Shown in pieces: positions 51,464 through 59,929 of a stretch of DNA of 64,000 nucleotides (the stretch's first letter is position 1; every line of letters starts with the position of its first letter). A model generated the notes under the pieces. The model saw only the letters and a list, made by a program, of their open reading frames with translations, was not told the DNA's origin and made no database searches. Source of the DNA: CAWAPS01 sp963783945 (lineage in GTDB: Bacteria; Actinomycetota; Acidimicrobiia; Acidimicrobiales; Palsa-688); contig CAWAPS010000027.1 of NCBI GenBank assembly GCA_963783945.1, positions 14,387 to 78,386 on the forward strand. Direction: 5' to 3'. The translations under genes and the position numbers were made by a program.

Positions 51464-52834
51464 ATGTCGCAGCCACGGCCCGACGGCTTCGGCGGTGAGG
51501 CCTCTGCGGACGAGCGGTACGTAGTCGTCTCGACCGATAGTCATGTCGGTCCGTCGGTCAAGGGGCAGCTGCGCCAGTACTGCGAGTCCAGACACCTCGA
51601 CGACTTCGACCGGTTCGTGGCGGAAATGGAGAGCCACGGGCTGCTCGCGTGGCGGTCGACCGAGGCATCCAAGGAGGGTGCCGAGGAGACCTGGTCTCTC
51701 GGGAAGTCGCAGGCCGAGCGATTCGCCAAGGTGGCCGGTATCCCCAACGCCGATCAGGTTGACCTCCGCTTCCTTCAGCGGAGCTACGAGCACAGCCTGC
51801 TTCCGGGACTGCAGGACCACTCCGCTCGAGTCGCCGACATGGATAGGGCTGGCGTCGCTGCTGCCGTGATCTACCACGGCGGCCTGAACGGTCAGTCGAT
51901 CCCGTTTTCGACCACGGGTCTTATCGCCTGGGGTAACTCCCGGTACAACCACCTCGAACCCGCCGGCGTTCGCATCTATAACCGATGGCTGGCCGATTTC
52001 GTGTCCGAGGCACCCGAACGTCACGCCGGCGTCGCCCATATCCCGATCTCGGATCCCGAGGCTTGCGTCCGGGAGGTTTACTGGGCAGCCGAGAACGGCC
52101 TGAAGGGTATCAACCTGCCCGCGCCGCGGGGGGACTTCCCGATGCTGAATGAGCCGGTGTGGGAGCCGCTCTGGTCTGCGTGCGACGAAACCGGGCTGTC
52201 GCTCAACACCCATGGCGGCGGTGGCGAGCACTTCCCCTACCAGGGCCAGGGCTCGCAGGCGATGTACATGATGGAAACGCCGTGGCGCACCCGTCGTGGG
52301 GCCTGGGTGATGATCCTTGGGGGGGTCTTCGATCGGCACCCCGGTCTGAAGCTGGTGTTTACCGAGCAGTGGATGGACTGGGCAGTCGGCGTGATGGCCG
52401 ACATGGACGGGCTTTACCACGGGCCGGCCGGGTCCTCGGTCAGAGCGGCCTTGCCGAAACCGCCGTCCCAGTATTTCCGGGAGAACTGCTTCGTGGGGGC
52501 GAGTTTTCTGGCGAATTGGGAGGCGAAGCTCGGGATCGAGCACGACCTCGTCTCTAACATCATGTGGGGCGACGACTACCCGCACGCCGAGGGCACGTGG
52601 CCGCACACCCGTCAGGCCATGCAGTTCACGTTCTGCGACATCGATCCGAAGTACACGCGGCAGTATCTCGGCGACACGGCGATCGAGGTCTACGGGCTCG
52701 ATCGCACCAAGTTGGAGAAGATCGCGGCCGAGATCGGGCCTACCGTGTCGGCCCTGGCGACGCCATGCACCCCGCCAGCGGACGAAGCTGTCGGTCTCTA
52801 CGCGTTCCGCACCGGGCCGGGGATATTCGTGTGA
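51464..52834 (+). CDS. Amidohydrolase-2 family protein (ACMSD-like)
   Basis: This 456-residue amidohydrolase-2 protein has the metal motif Asp25-x-His27 (VVSTDSHVGP), a central NTHGGGGEH and MWGDDYPHAEGTWPH near the C-terminus. It is a close relative of the protein at 27667 but has an extra segment of about 20 residues after the first motif (residues 50-90). The ATG at 51464 is preceded by GAGGG; another ATG nine codons earlier is possible. It follows the P450 by 73 bp and precedes a PhyH dioxygenase by 10 bp. Confidence 0.84.
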   Translation: MSQPRPDGFGGEASADERYVVVSTDSHVGPSVKGQLRQYCESRHLDDFDRFVAEMESHGLLAWRSTEASKEGAEETWSLGKSQAERFAKVAGIPNADQVDLRFLQRSYEHSLLPGLQDHSARVADMDRAGVAAAVIYHGGLNGQSIPFSTTGLIAWGNSRYNHLEPAGVRIYNRWLADFVSEAPERHAGVAHIPISDPEACVREVYWAAENGLKGINLPAPRGDFPMLNEPVWEPLWSACDETGLSLNTHGGGGEHFPYQGQGSQAMYMMETPWRTRRGAWVMILGGVFDRHPGLKLVFTEQWMDWAVGVMADMDGLYHGPAGSSVRAALPKPPSQYFRENCFVGASFLANWEAKLGIEHDLVSNIMWGDDYPHAEGTWPHTRQAMQFTFCDIDPKYTRQYLGDTAIEVYGLDRTKLEKIAAEIGPTVSALATPCTPPADEAVGLYAFRTGPGIFV

Positions 52835-52844
52835 TGAGTACAGA

Positions 52845-53732
52845 GTGAGCAGTGAGCATTCCGAGGAGATGAACGCCATCAAGGAAGCCGCGGGGCTCCG
52901 GTCGAAGCCGTTCCGGCCAGTGACGTCCGAGGAGGTCGACCATCTCCACGAGCTCGGCTGGGTCAAGCTGAGAAGCTTCGTGGATCCCGATGTCGTCCGG
53001 GCCATGCTCGACGTCGCCCGCGAGATCATGGGAGACGACGGCGACAGCAACCCGATATCCCCGTTCCTGGAGGCGGCCGTCGCAGATGGAAAGCCCGGGC
53101 TGGACTACTTCAACGCCCAACGCGGCTCGGGCCTCTCCAACCAGGTGCTGCGGCCACTGATCCACGACGTTGGCGAGAGCGCCAAGCTGCTTCAGCGCCG
53201 CCGCCGGGCCGACGGCAGTATGGTCGACGTCCGCTACTACCAGGACCTCTTCTTACCAAAGCTGCCCTCATCGAGGAAGTCCCGCCACGGCGGCAACGGT
53301 CCGACCGCCTTCCATCAGGACTTCATCACCTTCGCCGTGGACCGTTCCGGGGGCATGACCTTCTGGTTTCCGCTGGAGGCCTACGGCCCGGATGCGGGGA
53401 CGATGTCGTTCGTCAACGGCTCGCACCGCGCCGGAATACTCGGCGACTACACGACCTATGGCGGGGGAGACGCCCTGGAGGCGTTTCCGGAGCTACGCGA
53501 GCTCGAGATATCCGAGCAGATCATGTACGAGCTGGGGGATATCTCGGTTCACACCCATCTCACCGTTCACGGCGCCGGCCCAAACCTGATGGACCGGCCT
53601 CGGTGGGCCTACATCATCATCACTCAGCCGGCGGATGTTTGCTGGAACGGCTCGCCGTGCCCGAACTTCGATTCGTCCGCCATGAAGCCGTGGGAGCCGT
53701 TCGGCGACGAGCGCTTCCCGGTGATCAGCTGA
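52845..53732 (+). CDS. Phytanoyl-CoA dioxygenase (PhyH) family protein
   Basis: This 295-residue 2-oxoglutarate/iron oxygenase has the metal pair His157-x-Asp159 (FHQDFITF), distal His242 (VHGAGPN) and a likely oxoglutarate-binding Arg251/Arg253. The family hydroxylates lipid-like or CoA-bound acids and many secondary metabolites. A GTG start is used; an ATG eight codons later is possible, though its GGAG is too close. The C-terminal part (CWNGSPCPNFDSSAMKPWEP) is typical of actinobacterial members. It lies in the middle of the nine-gene run, 10 bp after the amidohydrolase. Confidence 0.86.
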   Translation: MSSEHSEEMNAIKEAAGLRSKPFRPVTSEEVDHLHELGWVKLRSFVDPDVVRAMLDVAREIMGDDGDSNPISPFLEAAVADGKPGLDYFNAQRGSGLSNQVLRPLIHDVGESAKLLQRRRRADGSMVDVRYYQDLFLPKLPSSRKSRHGGNGPTAFHQDFITFAVDRSGGMTFWFPLEAYGPDAGTMSFVNGSHRAGILGDYTTYGGGDALEAFPELRELEISEQIMYELGDISVHTHLTVHGAGPNLMDRPRWAYIIITQPADVCWNGSPCPNFDSSAMKPWEPFGDERFPVIS

Positions 53733-53752
53733 CGAGAGCGGGAGGACCCACG

Positions 53753-54286
53753 ATGATCGCCCTGCCGTTCCCGAACCGAAGCTTCATGCAAGTGTGCTGG
53801 GTGGTGCCGGATCTCCGCCAGGCGATAGATGGCTGGGTGGGATCGGCCGGGGTTGGCCCGTTCTTCTGGTTCGAGGGCGTCACGTTCACCGATGGCCGCT
53901 ACCGGGGCCGGCCGGCGGAGTTCCCGAGGGTCACGGCTGCTATGGCGCACTCCGGTGACATGCAGATCGAGCTGATCTGCCAGGACAACGACGACCCCGG
54001 CGTCTTCCGGGATCTGTTCGGTCCCGGCGAGTTCGGCTTCCACCACATGGCCATGATCTGCAAGAACTACGAGGCCGAGCGTGACACCTACATCGAGGCG
54101 GGGGCGGAGCTGGCCTGGGAAGGGGTGACCGGGACGAGCCGCACCTCCTGGGTCGACACTTCCCGTACTCTCGGCTTCATGATCGAACTGTTGGAGCCGA
54201 GCGCGACGCGCGAGGCCTGGTTCTCGCACATGCGCGAAGCCGCCGAGACCTGGGACGGCACCAACCCGATCGTCGGCCTCTCCTGA
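53753..54286 (+). CDS. VOC-superfamily (glyoxalase-like) protein
   Basis: This 177-residue protein of the vicinal-oxygen-chelate fold shows MQVCWVVPDLRQAIDGW at the start, MQIELICQDNDDPG in the middle, then GFHHMAMICKNYEAE and FMIELLEPS, giving plausible metal ligands (His in HHMA and Glu in MIELLE). Families include glyoxalases, extradiol dioxygenases and epimerases such as methylmalonyl-CoA epimerase. GGAGGA precedes the ATG at 53753; upstream open frame overlaps the PhyH gene and is not used. It probably acts on an intermediate between the dioxygenase and ligase steps. Confidence 0.82.
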   Translation: MIALPFPNRSFMQVCWVVPDLRQAIDGWVGSAGVGPFFWFEGVTFTDGRYRGRPAEFPRVTAAMAHSGDMQIELICQDNDDPGVFRDLFGPGEFGFHHMAMICKNYEAERDTYIEAGAELAWEGVTGTSRTSWVDTSRTLGFMIELLEPSATREAWFSHMREAAETWDGTNPIVGLS

Positions 54287-54314
54287 GCTGCAGCGACGGG
54301 TCGGGAGCAAGCAG

Positions 54315-55970
54315 GTGAGCGACAGTCACCCGCCGTCGACTTTTCCCGAGTTGTTAGCCCTGACCGTGGTCGCCCGGGCTGATCACCCAGCAGTCATCGT
54401 CGCCGACGACGCGCTGACCTACCGCGAGGTTGATGAGCGCTCGGCCCGCATGGCCCGGGCATTGCTGGCGAGCGGCGCTGGGAAGGGAACCCGAATTGCC
54501 GTCTTGGCCCCCGATGGCATTTTGTGGCTGACGACCTTCTACGCCGCTTTGCGGATCGGCGCCCTGGTCACCCCGATCAGCACGCTTGCGACACCCCCGG
54601 AGCTGGCCCACATACTTAGAACCAGCGATGCCCAGCTGCTCATCGGGGTGCGCCGGTTCCTGCATCGCGACTTTGTCAAAAACCTCACGGCGGCCCTGCC
54701 GGGGCTGGCCCAAGGCAGGGCCGGCGAGCTCCGCCTGCTGAGTGCTCCATATCTGCGTTCAATCTGGCTCGACGAGACCGTTGGCCTATCGTGGGCCCGG
54801 CCGATCGAGGAGCTCCTTTCCCGCGCTGACGCCCCGGACGCCCCGGACCACGCACTGCTGGCCGCAGTCGAACGAGAGGTGTCACCGGGCGACGACGCGT
54901 TCGTCGTCTACACCTCGGGCAGCACCGCTTACCCGAAGGCCGTCGTGCACGGCCAGCGGTCCGCCGCCGAGCAACCGCGGGCTCTCGCGCCGTACTTCCT
55001 GATGACGAGCGACGATCGCACCATGTCGCTGCTGCCGGCGTTCTGGATGGGCGGCATTGCCGGGGCCCTCCAGGTGCTGAGCACAGGTGGGACCTTGGTG
55101 TACCCGCCCTCGCCGGACATCGACGACGTGCTACAGACGATGGAGCGGTACCAAGTCACCTACGTGGTCACCTGGCACATGCTGGCGCAGCTGCGAGCCG
55201 CCGCCGCCGCCCGCGGCATCGACGTCGACAGGATCAGAGGGATGGGAGGACCGCCCCGCGACGAACACGGCGAGCTCATCCCCCGCGGCCTGCGGGCCAA
55301 CCTGCTCGGGATGTCCGAGAGCTTCTCGGCCCACAGCGCCGAACTCATCAACCGCCGCATGCCCCCCGACAAGGTGGGTTCGTCCGGCCGGGCGGTGAAC
55401 GGCATCGAACGCCGGGTCGTGGACCCCGAGACGGGCGAGGAGGTGCCGCCCGGCCAGGTGGGCGAGCTCCAGCTGCGCGGGGGCGCTCTCATGACCGGCT
55501 TCTACAAGGTCGACAAGCGGGCCGTGTTCACGCCTGACGGCTTCTACCCGACGCACGATCTCGTGCGGATCGATGCCGACGGCTACGCCTTCTTCATCGG
55601 TCGTACGGGTGACATGATCAAGACCAAAGCGGCCAACGTGTCGCGGCTGGAGGTCGAGGCCGCGCTCAACGGTCTGCCGGACGTCGAGCTGTCACTGGTT
55701 GCCGGGCTGCCCGACCCGGACCTCGGCGAGATGGTCGCGGCGGCCGTGGTCCCGGTCCGCGGCATCCGTCCCAGCGAAGACGTCCTGAAGACGGCGCTGC
55801 GGGAGCAGCTCTCGAGTTTCAAGGTTCCCCGCCGCATCGTGTTCATATCCCACGACGACGTCCCGCGGACGGCGACCGGGAAGGTGAAGCTCACTGATCT
55901 GGTCGGGCTGATCGCCTCCCGTCTGTCCGCGGAACCGGCACTCGATCAACAAACATCGCCCGCGAGCTAG
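54315..55970 (+). CDS. AMP-dependent acyl-CoA synthetase/ligase
   Basis: This 551-residue ANL-superfamily enzyme carries the phosphate-binding loop YTSGSTAYPKAVVHG, a GMSESF adenine-binding motif, a late YPTHDLVRID hinge region and the C-terminal lysine segment PRTATGKVKL. It activates a carboxylic acid to its adenylate and then to the CoA thioester. The GTG start has only a weak ribosome site but follows the VOC gene by 28 bp. It probably supplies the CoA substrate for the crotonase-like enzyme downstream. A second ligase at 59930 is on the opposite strand. Confidence 0.9.
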   Translation: MSDSHPPSTFPELLALTVVARADHPAVIVADDALTYREVDERSARMARALLASGAGKGTRIAVLAPDGILWLTTFYAALRIGALVTPISTLATPPELAHILRTSDAQLLIGVRRFLHRDFVKNLTAALPGLAQGRAGELRLLSAPYLRSIWLDETVGLSWARPIEELLSRADAPDAPDHALLAAVEREVSPGDDAFVVYTSGSTAYPKAVVHGQRSAAEQPRALAPYFLMTSDDRTMSLLPAFWMGGIAGALQVLSTGGTLVYPPSPDIDDVLQTMERYQVTYVVTWHMLAQLRAAAAARGIDVDRIRGMGGPPRDEHGELIPRGLRANLLGMSESFSAHSAELINRRMPPDKVGSSGRAVNGIERRVVDPETGEEVPPGQVGELQLRGGALMTGFYKVDKRAVFTPDGFYPTHDLVRIDADGYAFFIGRTGDMIKTKAANVSRLEVEAALNGLPDVELSLVAGLPDPDLGEMVAAAVVPVRGIRPSEDVLKTALREQLSSFKVPRRIVFISHDDVPRTATGKVKLTDLVGLIASRLSAEPALDQQTSPAS

Positions 55971-56015
55971 AAAGGATCGCGGGTGTCGCCCATTGGCACC
56001 AAGAGGAGAGTGCGC

Positions 56016-56981
56016 ATGCCAGGGAAGCAAAACCGCCCCTCGGCGGAGGAGATCGTCCTTTACGAGAAGGACCCGGAAACCAAGATCGCCACGATCACAT
56101 TCGACCGCGCTGAGGAGTTGAACGCCATAACGGTCGACGCGCAGCACCGCTACGCCGACCTCGTGCGGGAAGCGAACATCGACGACGACGTAAAAGTCCT
56201 GGTTATCCGGGCGAATGGCCCCAATCTGGGAAGCGGTGCCGATCTGCCCGAGCTCCTCGACATCATGGGCGGACGCGGCGAACTGTCCATGAAGCACGCC
56301 CTGCGCATCCCCGAAGACGCTGACGTCGAATATCCCCCGAGGAAGTCGTATCGGTACCGGGCCTCGAACGTGCAGTTCTACACCGACCCCAGTGCCGGCA
56401 TGCGCAGTCTGCAGGACTTCAAGAAGATCAGCATCCTCGAAGTGCGGGGCTACTGCTACGGCTGGCACTTCTATCAGGCCGCCGACGCCGACCTTGTTAT
56501 CTCCTCAGAGGACGCGCTGTTCGGCCACGCCGCCTTCCGGTACGCCGGCTTCGCGGCACGGCAGTGGCAGTGGTGCGCCATGATGGGCGTCCGCAAGTTC
56601 ATGGAGATGGTCTTCACGGGACGGCCGTTTACCGCGAAGGAGATGTACGACTGCGACTTCGTGAACGCCGTCGTGCCCTTCGACGAGTTGGAGGCGTTGA
56701 CGCAGAAGTACGCTCTGGCCTGTGCTCGCTCCCGGCCGACCGACACGGTCTTCGTGCAGAAGACCTTCTTCGAGATCTACAAGCAACATCAAGGCGAGTA
56801 CATGGGCAGCATTCTCTCCGGCCTGCTCGAGTCGACCGGCCTGTTGCTGAAGCCCGACGCCGTGTCGCACGAGCTCGACCGCGAGGCGCTCGATCGGGGT
56901 CTGACCAACTTTGTCCGTGACAACGACGAACGTTTCCCACCCGACTGGCGCTTGAGCCACCGGGGCCGAACCTCGGAGTAG
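56016..56981 (+). CDS. Enoyl-CoA hydratase/isomerase (crotonase) family protein
   Basis: This 321-residue crotonase-fold protein has the first oxyanion-hole motif GSGADL at residues 72-77 and a second in GYCYGWHFYQAADADLVISS (about 145-164). At the positions where hydratases have two catalytic glutamates I see HAAFRYAGFA without Glu, so the chemistry may be different (hydrolase, decarboxylase or ring cleavage). GAGGAGAG precedes the ATG at 56016; the frame opens 11 codons earlier. Its stop codon is inside the first unit of a 21-bp tandem repeat, so repeat changes cannot alter the protein much. Confidence 0.83.
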   Translation: MPGKQNRPSAEEIVLYEKDPETKIATITFDRAEELNAITVDAQHRYADLVREANIDDDVKVLVIRANGPNLGSGADLPELLDIMGGRGELSMKHALRIPEDADVEYPPRKSYRYRASNVQFYTDPSAGMRSLQDFKKISILEVRGYCYGWHFYQAADADLVISSEDALFGHAAFRYAGFAARQWQWCAMMGVRKFMEMVFTGRPFTAKEMYDCDFVNAVVPFDELEALTQKYALACARSRPTDTVFVQKTFFEIYKQHQGEYMGSILSGLLESTGLLLKPDAVSHELDREALDRGLTNFVRDNDERFPPDWRLSHRGRTSE

Positions 56982-57086
56982 CGGGGCCGAACCTCGGAGT
57001 AGCGGGGCCGAACCTCGGAGTAGCGGGGCCGAACCTCGGAGTAGCGGGGCCGAACCTCGGAGTAGCGGGGCCGAACCTCGGAGTAG
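56961..57086 (+). repeat. Six perfect 21-bp tandem units (minisatellite)
   Basis: The unit CGGGGCCGAACCTCGGAGTAG is repeated six times without change. Only the first unit overlaps a gene, encoding the last six residues and stop of the crotonase-like protein. The array ends 15 bp before the start codon of the next amidohydrolase, just before its ribosome site. Each unit supplies a TAG in the crotonase frame. Copy number is likely variable between strains. Confidence 0.95.
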
Positions 57087-57101
57087 ATGGAGGAGGTTGT
57101 G

Positions 57102-58373
57102 ATGCTCGTTTTGACGAACGCCCGGATATTCGACGGCCATGAGATGCTCGCGGGCAGGCGTGACGTAGTCCTCGAAGGCAACCGGATCGCCTCGATCGAC
57201 GACCGTGCCGCGGAGGCGTCGGGGGAGGTCATCGACGTGGGCGGCATGACGCTCATGCCCGGCCTGATTACCTGCCACCTGCACCCGGACTTCTACAAGT
57301 TCGACATCCTTTCCGGCGAGAAGCCCGGTAAAGAGCTCCCACCCGGCGTGATGATGGCTATTGGCGTCCGGACGTGCCGGGTCTTGCTGGAGAGCGGCTT
57401 CACCGGCTACGTCGGTGCCTCGTGCGCGCACGACATCGACGTCCAACTCAAAATGGCGATTGCCCAGGACATCGTGCCGGGTCCCCGCATAAGGGCCTGT
57501 GGGCATCACATCGGCACCACGGGTGATATGAACAACAGTTCCCGGTGGTGGAAGCGCTACGAGACGCCGGGTACCGACCTGTGCGGCGATGGACCCGACG
57601 CCATGCGAAGGCTGGTCCGGGAGGAAATCAGCCGGGGCGTCGAGACGATCAAGATATTCGCCGGCGCCGGCCACGGGATTCCCAGCCGGACAGCGCGCAA
57701 CATGTCGCGCGACGAGATTGCCTCGATCGTGACTGCTGCCCACGAGCGCGGCGCCAAGGTCCGGGCCCACGTCGCCGACAAGCAGATGATGCTCGAGTGC
57801 ATAGAGCTCGGGGTCGACATCCTCGACCATGGCGACGAGATCGACGAGGATTGCATCGAGAGGATGGTGCAGGCGGGGACCTTCTGGGTGCCCAGCGTCG
57901 TCTATCTCTGGAGCCTGCTGGAGATCGGTTACGCCGAACAGTTCGGCGTGACTCGGGCCCTGTACGATCGGGTCCGCACGATGCTGCCCGTGGCGCAGCA
58001 GGCGGGGGTGCGTATCCTGGTAGGGGACGACTACAGCGGCGTGTTCCGCCACATGATCAAGGACGATCCCCTCGACCACCAGGTCGGCAACTACGGCCGG
58101 GAGTTCGCCTACTACGGCGAGATCGACGGCCTGTCGCCGGCCGATGTCCTGAGCTGGGGCACCAGCAACGCCGGGCAGCTGCTGCTGGATCCACCCGCGA
58201 GGGTCGGTGTGGTCGAGGCGGGGGCCCTGGCCGACCTCATCGTCGTGGACGGCGACCCGCTCGCCGATCTGACCCTGCTCGCCCACCCGAACGAGGCGCT
58301 GAAGGCCGTGATCCGGGACGGTGCCTTGGTGATCGATCGCCTTCCTCCGCGGCCGGCCCGCGCCGCGGCCTGA
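57102..58373 (+). CDS. Metal-dependent amidohydrolase, imidazolonepropionase/prolidase-like
   Basis: This 423-residue amidohydrolase-1-type enzyme is distinct from the seven amidohydrolase-2 proteins. It has the N-terminal beta-sandwich part (NARIFDG), HxH at His59/His61 (CHLHPD), a candidate bridging Lys184 (TIKIFAG), His223 (RAHVA), His243 (DHGDE) and Asp309/310 (VGDDYS). It should hydrolyse a cyclic amide, lactone or C-N bond using two metals. GGAGGAGG stands six bases before the ATG at 57102; an ATG at 57087 overlaps the ribosome site and is less likely. The 21-bp repeat array lies directly upstream. Confidence 0.88.
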   Translation: MLVLTNARIFDGHEMLAGRRDVVLEGNRIASIDDRAAEASGEVIDVGGMTLMPGLITCHLHPDFYKFDILSGEKPGKELPPGVMMAIGVRTCRVLLESGFTGYVGASCAHDIDVQLKMAIAQDIVPGPRIRACGHHIGTTGDMNNSSRWWKRYETPGTDLCGDGPDAMRRLVREEISRGVETIKIFAGAGHGIPSRTARNMSRDEIASIVTAAHERGAKVRAHVADKQMMLECIELGVDILDHGDEIDEDCIERMVQAGTFWVPSVVYLWSLLEIGYAEQFGVTRALYDRVRTMLPVAQQAGVRILVGDDYSGVFRHMIKDDPLDHQVGNYGREFAYYGEIDGLSPADVLSWGTSNAGQLLLDPPARVGVVEAGALADLIVVDGDPLADLTLLAHPNEALKAVIRDGALVIDRLPPRPARAAA

Positions 58374-58390
58374 GCCCGGTCGAGGAGCAC

Positions 58391-59143
58391 ATGGACCAAA
58401 CTCAGCAACGCAAGGTCGTCTTCGTCACCGGTGCCGGTTCGGGCATCGGGCTGGCCGCGGCCGAGGCCTTCGTCCGTCGCGGCTATGCCACCGCCCTGGC
58501 GGATGTGAACGATCAGGCCGGCCGCACCGTAGAGGCGGAGCTGCGCCAGCTCGGGGAATGCACGTTTTTCCACTGCGACGTGACCGAGGACGACACCGTC
58601 CGGCGAGCAGTGGGCGAGGCGGTGGCGAGCTATGGACGCCTCGACGCCGCGTTCAACGCTGCCGGGATCGACGGGGAGCACAACAAACCCACGGCCGAGT
58701 GCACGATGGAGAACTGGAACCGGGTGATCGCGGTCGATCTCACCGGCACCTGGTCCTGCATGCGCTACGAGCTGCCCGAAATCGTCAAGGCCGGCGGCGG
58801 GTCGATCGTGAACTGTGCCTCGGTGGCCGGCCTTCGCGCCGCGCCAACCGTGCCGGCGTACACCGCGGCCAAGCACGGGGTCGTAGGTCTGAGCAGAGTG
58901 GCGGCGCGCGAGTACGCCCGCTCCGGGGTGCGGGTGAACGCCATCTGCCCCGGCACGGTGGACACCCCCATGTTCCGGCACTCGATGCCGCCCGAGCTCA
59001 TCGCCAACCTGATCGCTACAAACCCGACCGGGCGGCTGGCCGAGGCGAGCGAAATCGCCGAGATCGCGCTCTGGCTGTGCGAGGACGCCCCCGGATTTCT
59101 CACCGGCCAGGCCATCGCCGTAGACGGCGGCGCCGGCGCGTGA
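58391..59143 (+). CDS. SDR-family NAD(P)-dependent dehydrogenase
   Basis: This 250-residue SDR has TGAGSGIG at residues 13-20, NAAG at 89-92, Ser144 and Tyr157/Lys161 (YTAAK). It ends with FLTGQAIAVDGGAGA, typical of FabG-like enzymes. CGAGGAG precedes the ATG at 58391, 17 bp after the amidohydrolase stop. I rejected a much longer open frame upstream, which is an overlap with the amidohydrolase. It probably oxidises or reduces an intermediate of the nine-gene pathway. Confidence 0.88.
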   Translation: MDQTQQRKVVFVTGAGSGIGLAAAEAFVRRGYATALADVNDQAGRTVEAELRQLGECTFFHCDVTEDDTVRRAVGEAVASYGRLDAAFNAAGIDGEHNKPTAECTMENWNRVIAVDLTGTWSCMRYELPEIVKAGGGSIVNCASVAGLRAAPTVPAYTAAKHGVVGLSRVAAREYARSGVRVNAICPGTVDTPMFRHSMPPELIANLIATNPTGRLAEASEIAEIALWLCEDAPGFLTGQAIAVDGGAGA

Positions 59144-59245
59144 GCAATTACAGTCACGCCGTCGCCGGGCCGGTTCTGGTGTGGGACCAGCGATCGTCGT
59201 CGACAAACGCCCGCCGACATGGCGGGCCGGGCAGAGAGGATGGCA

Positions 59246-59659
59246 ATGCATCGCAACCTGTTGAGCACTTTCGTGATCGATGTTCCCTCGGAGGTACGTG
59301 ACCAAACCGTCGAGTTCTGGTCGGCAGCCTTGGGCGCCACTCCGATGGCGACGCGCCTGCCCGACTACCACATCCTCGAAGATGCCGCTCCACCCAACCG
59401 GGTCGTCGTTCAGGACGTCGGCACGGGTTCGGCTGGGGTCCACTTCGACATCCACACCGACGATCTCGATGCCGAGGTCAAGAGACTCGTCGCCCTCGGG
59501 GCGACGCTGGTCGATGCCTCCTGGGCCGACCATCCGGGCCGCTGGGTCATCATGCGCGATCCCGCCGGCATGCCATTCTGCGTCGTCTGGGCCCTCAACC
59601 AGGTCCGGCCGCAGGCGGTTCGTGACGATTTCGAACGCCGAGCCAAGCAGGTGGGCTGA
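59246..59659 (+). CDS. VOC-superfamily (glyoxalase-like) protein
   Basis: This 137-residue single-domain VOC protein shows FVIDVPSEVRDQTVEFWSAA at the start, GSAGVHFDIHTDDLDAEV in the middle and WVIMRDPAGMPFCVVW at the end. That pattern is the actinobacterial glyoxalase-like (Glyoxalase_6) type. GAGAGG lies six bases before the ATG at 59246; two in-frame ATGs upstream are less well placed. A function beyond the fold cannot be assigned. It is the ninth and last gene of the run, 102 bp after the SDR, and is followed by the 83-bp hairpin element. Confidence 0.78.
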   Translation: MHRNLLSTFVIDVPSEVRDQTVEFWSAALGATPMATRLPDYHILEDAAPPNRVVVQDVGTGSAGVHFDIHTDDLDAEVKRLVALGATLVDASWADHPGRWVIMRDPAGMPFCVVWALNQVRPQAVRDDFERRAKQVG

Positions 59660-59701
59660 GGGGCGAGCGGTGTGCTCTGATATCCGAACGACATCGGAAA
59701 A

Positions 59702-59784
59702 TCTCGTAGACATCTCGTTTTCTCGGTGCAAAATTGCACGCAATGCGTGCGATTTGCCTACGAGAACACAAAATGTCTACGAGA
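59702..59784. repeat. 83-bp hairpin element, copy A
   Basis: Outer 12-bp arms TCTCGTAGACAT and ATGTCTACGAGA are perfect inverted repeats. An inner arm pair and an 11-bp core stem around the centre at 59743 make nearly the whole element self-complementary. It has the same length and arm sequences as 13175-13257. It lies 42 bp after the stop of the VOC gene, in the convergent gap, where it could also end transcripts. Confidence 0.7.
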
Positions 59785-59929
59785 AATAGGGGGATGGGCT
59801 GATCTCGCCGGCACCAGGAAAGGGGGAAGGCCACGTCGGACCGACCCTGTCACCGGGGTCCTCCCGGTGGAGGCGACGACGCCGGAGTGAAAGGGTGGGC
59901 GGGCGGCAGCACGTCAAGCTCGCCGGCGC

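Noticed and set aside
56961..57086. Possible CRISPR array
   Set aside because: The repeats are directly contiguous with no spacers and no cas genes are present; it is a simple tandem repeat.
56505..58286. Minus-strand open frame of 593 codons with an LLRGSAP repeat
   Set aside because: It is antisense to the crotonase and amidohydrolase genes, and the peptide repeat is only the 21-bp DNA repeat read backwards.
58112..59743. Minus-strand open frame of 543 codons
   Set aside because: It is antisense to the SDR and VOC genes, which have proper motifs and ribosome sites.
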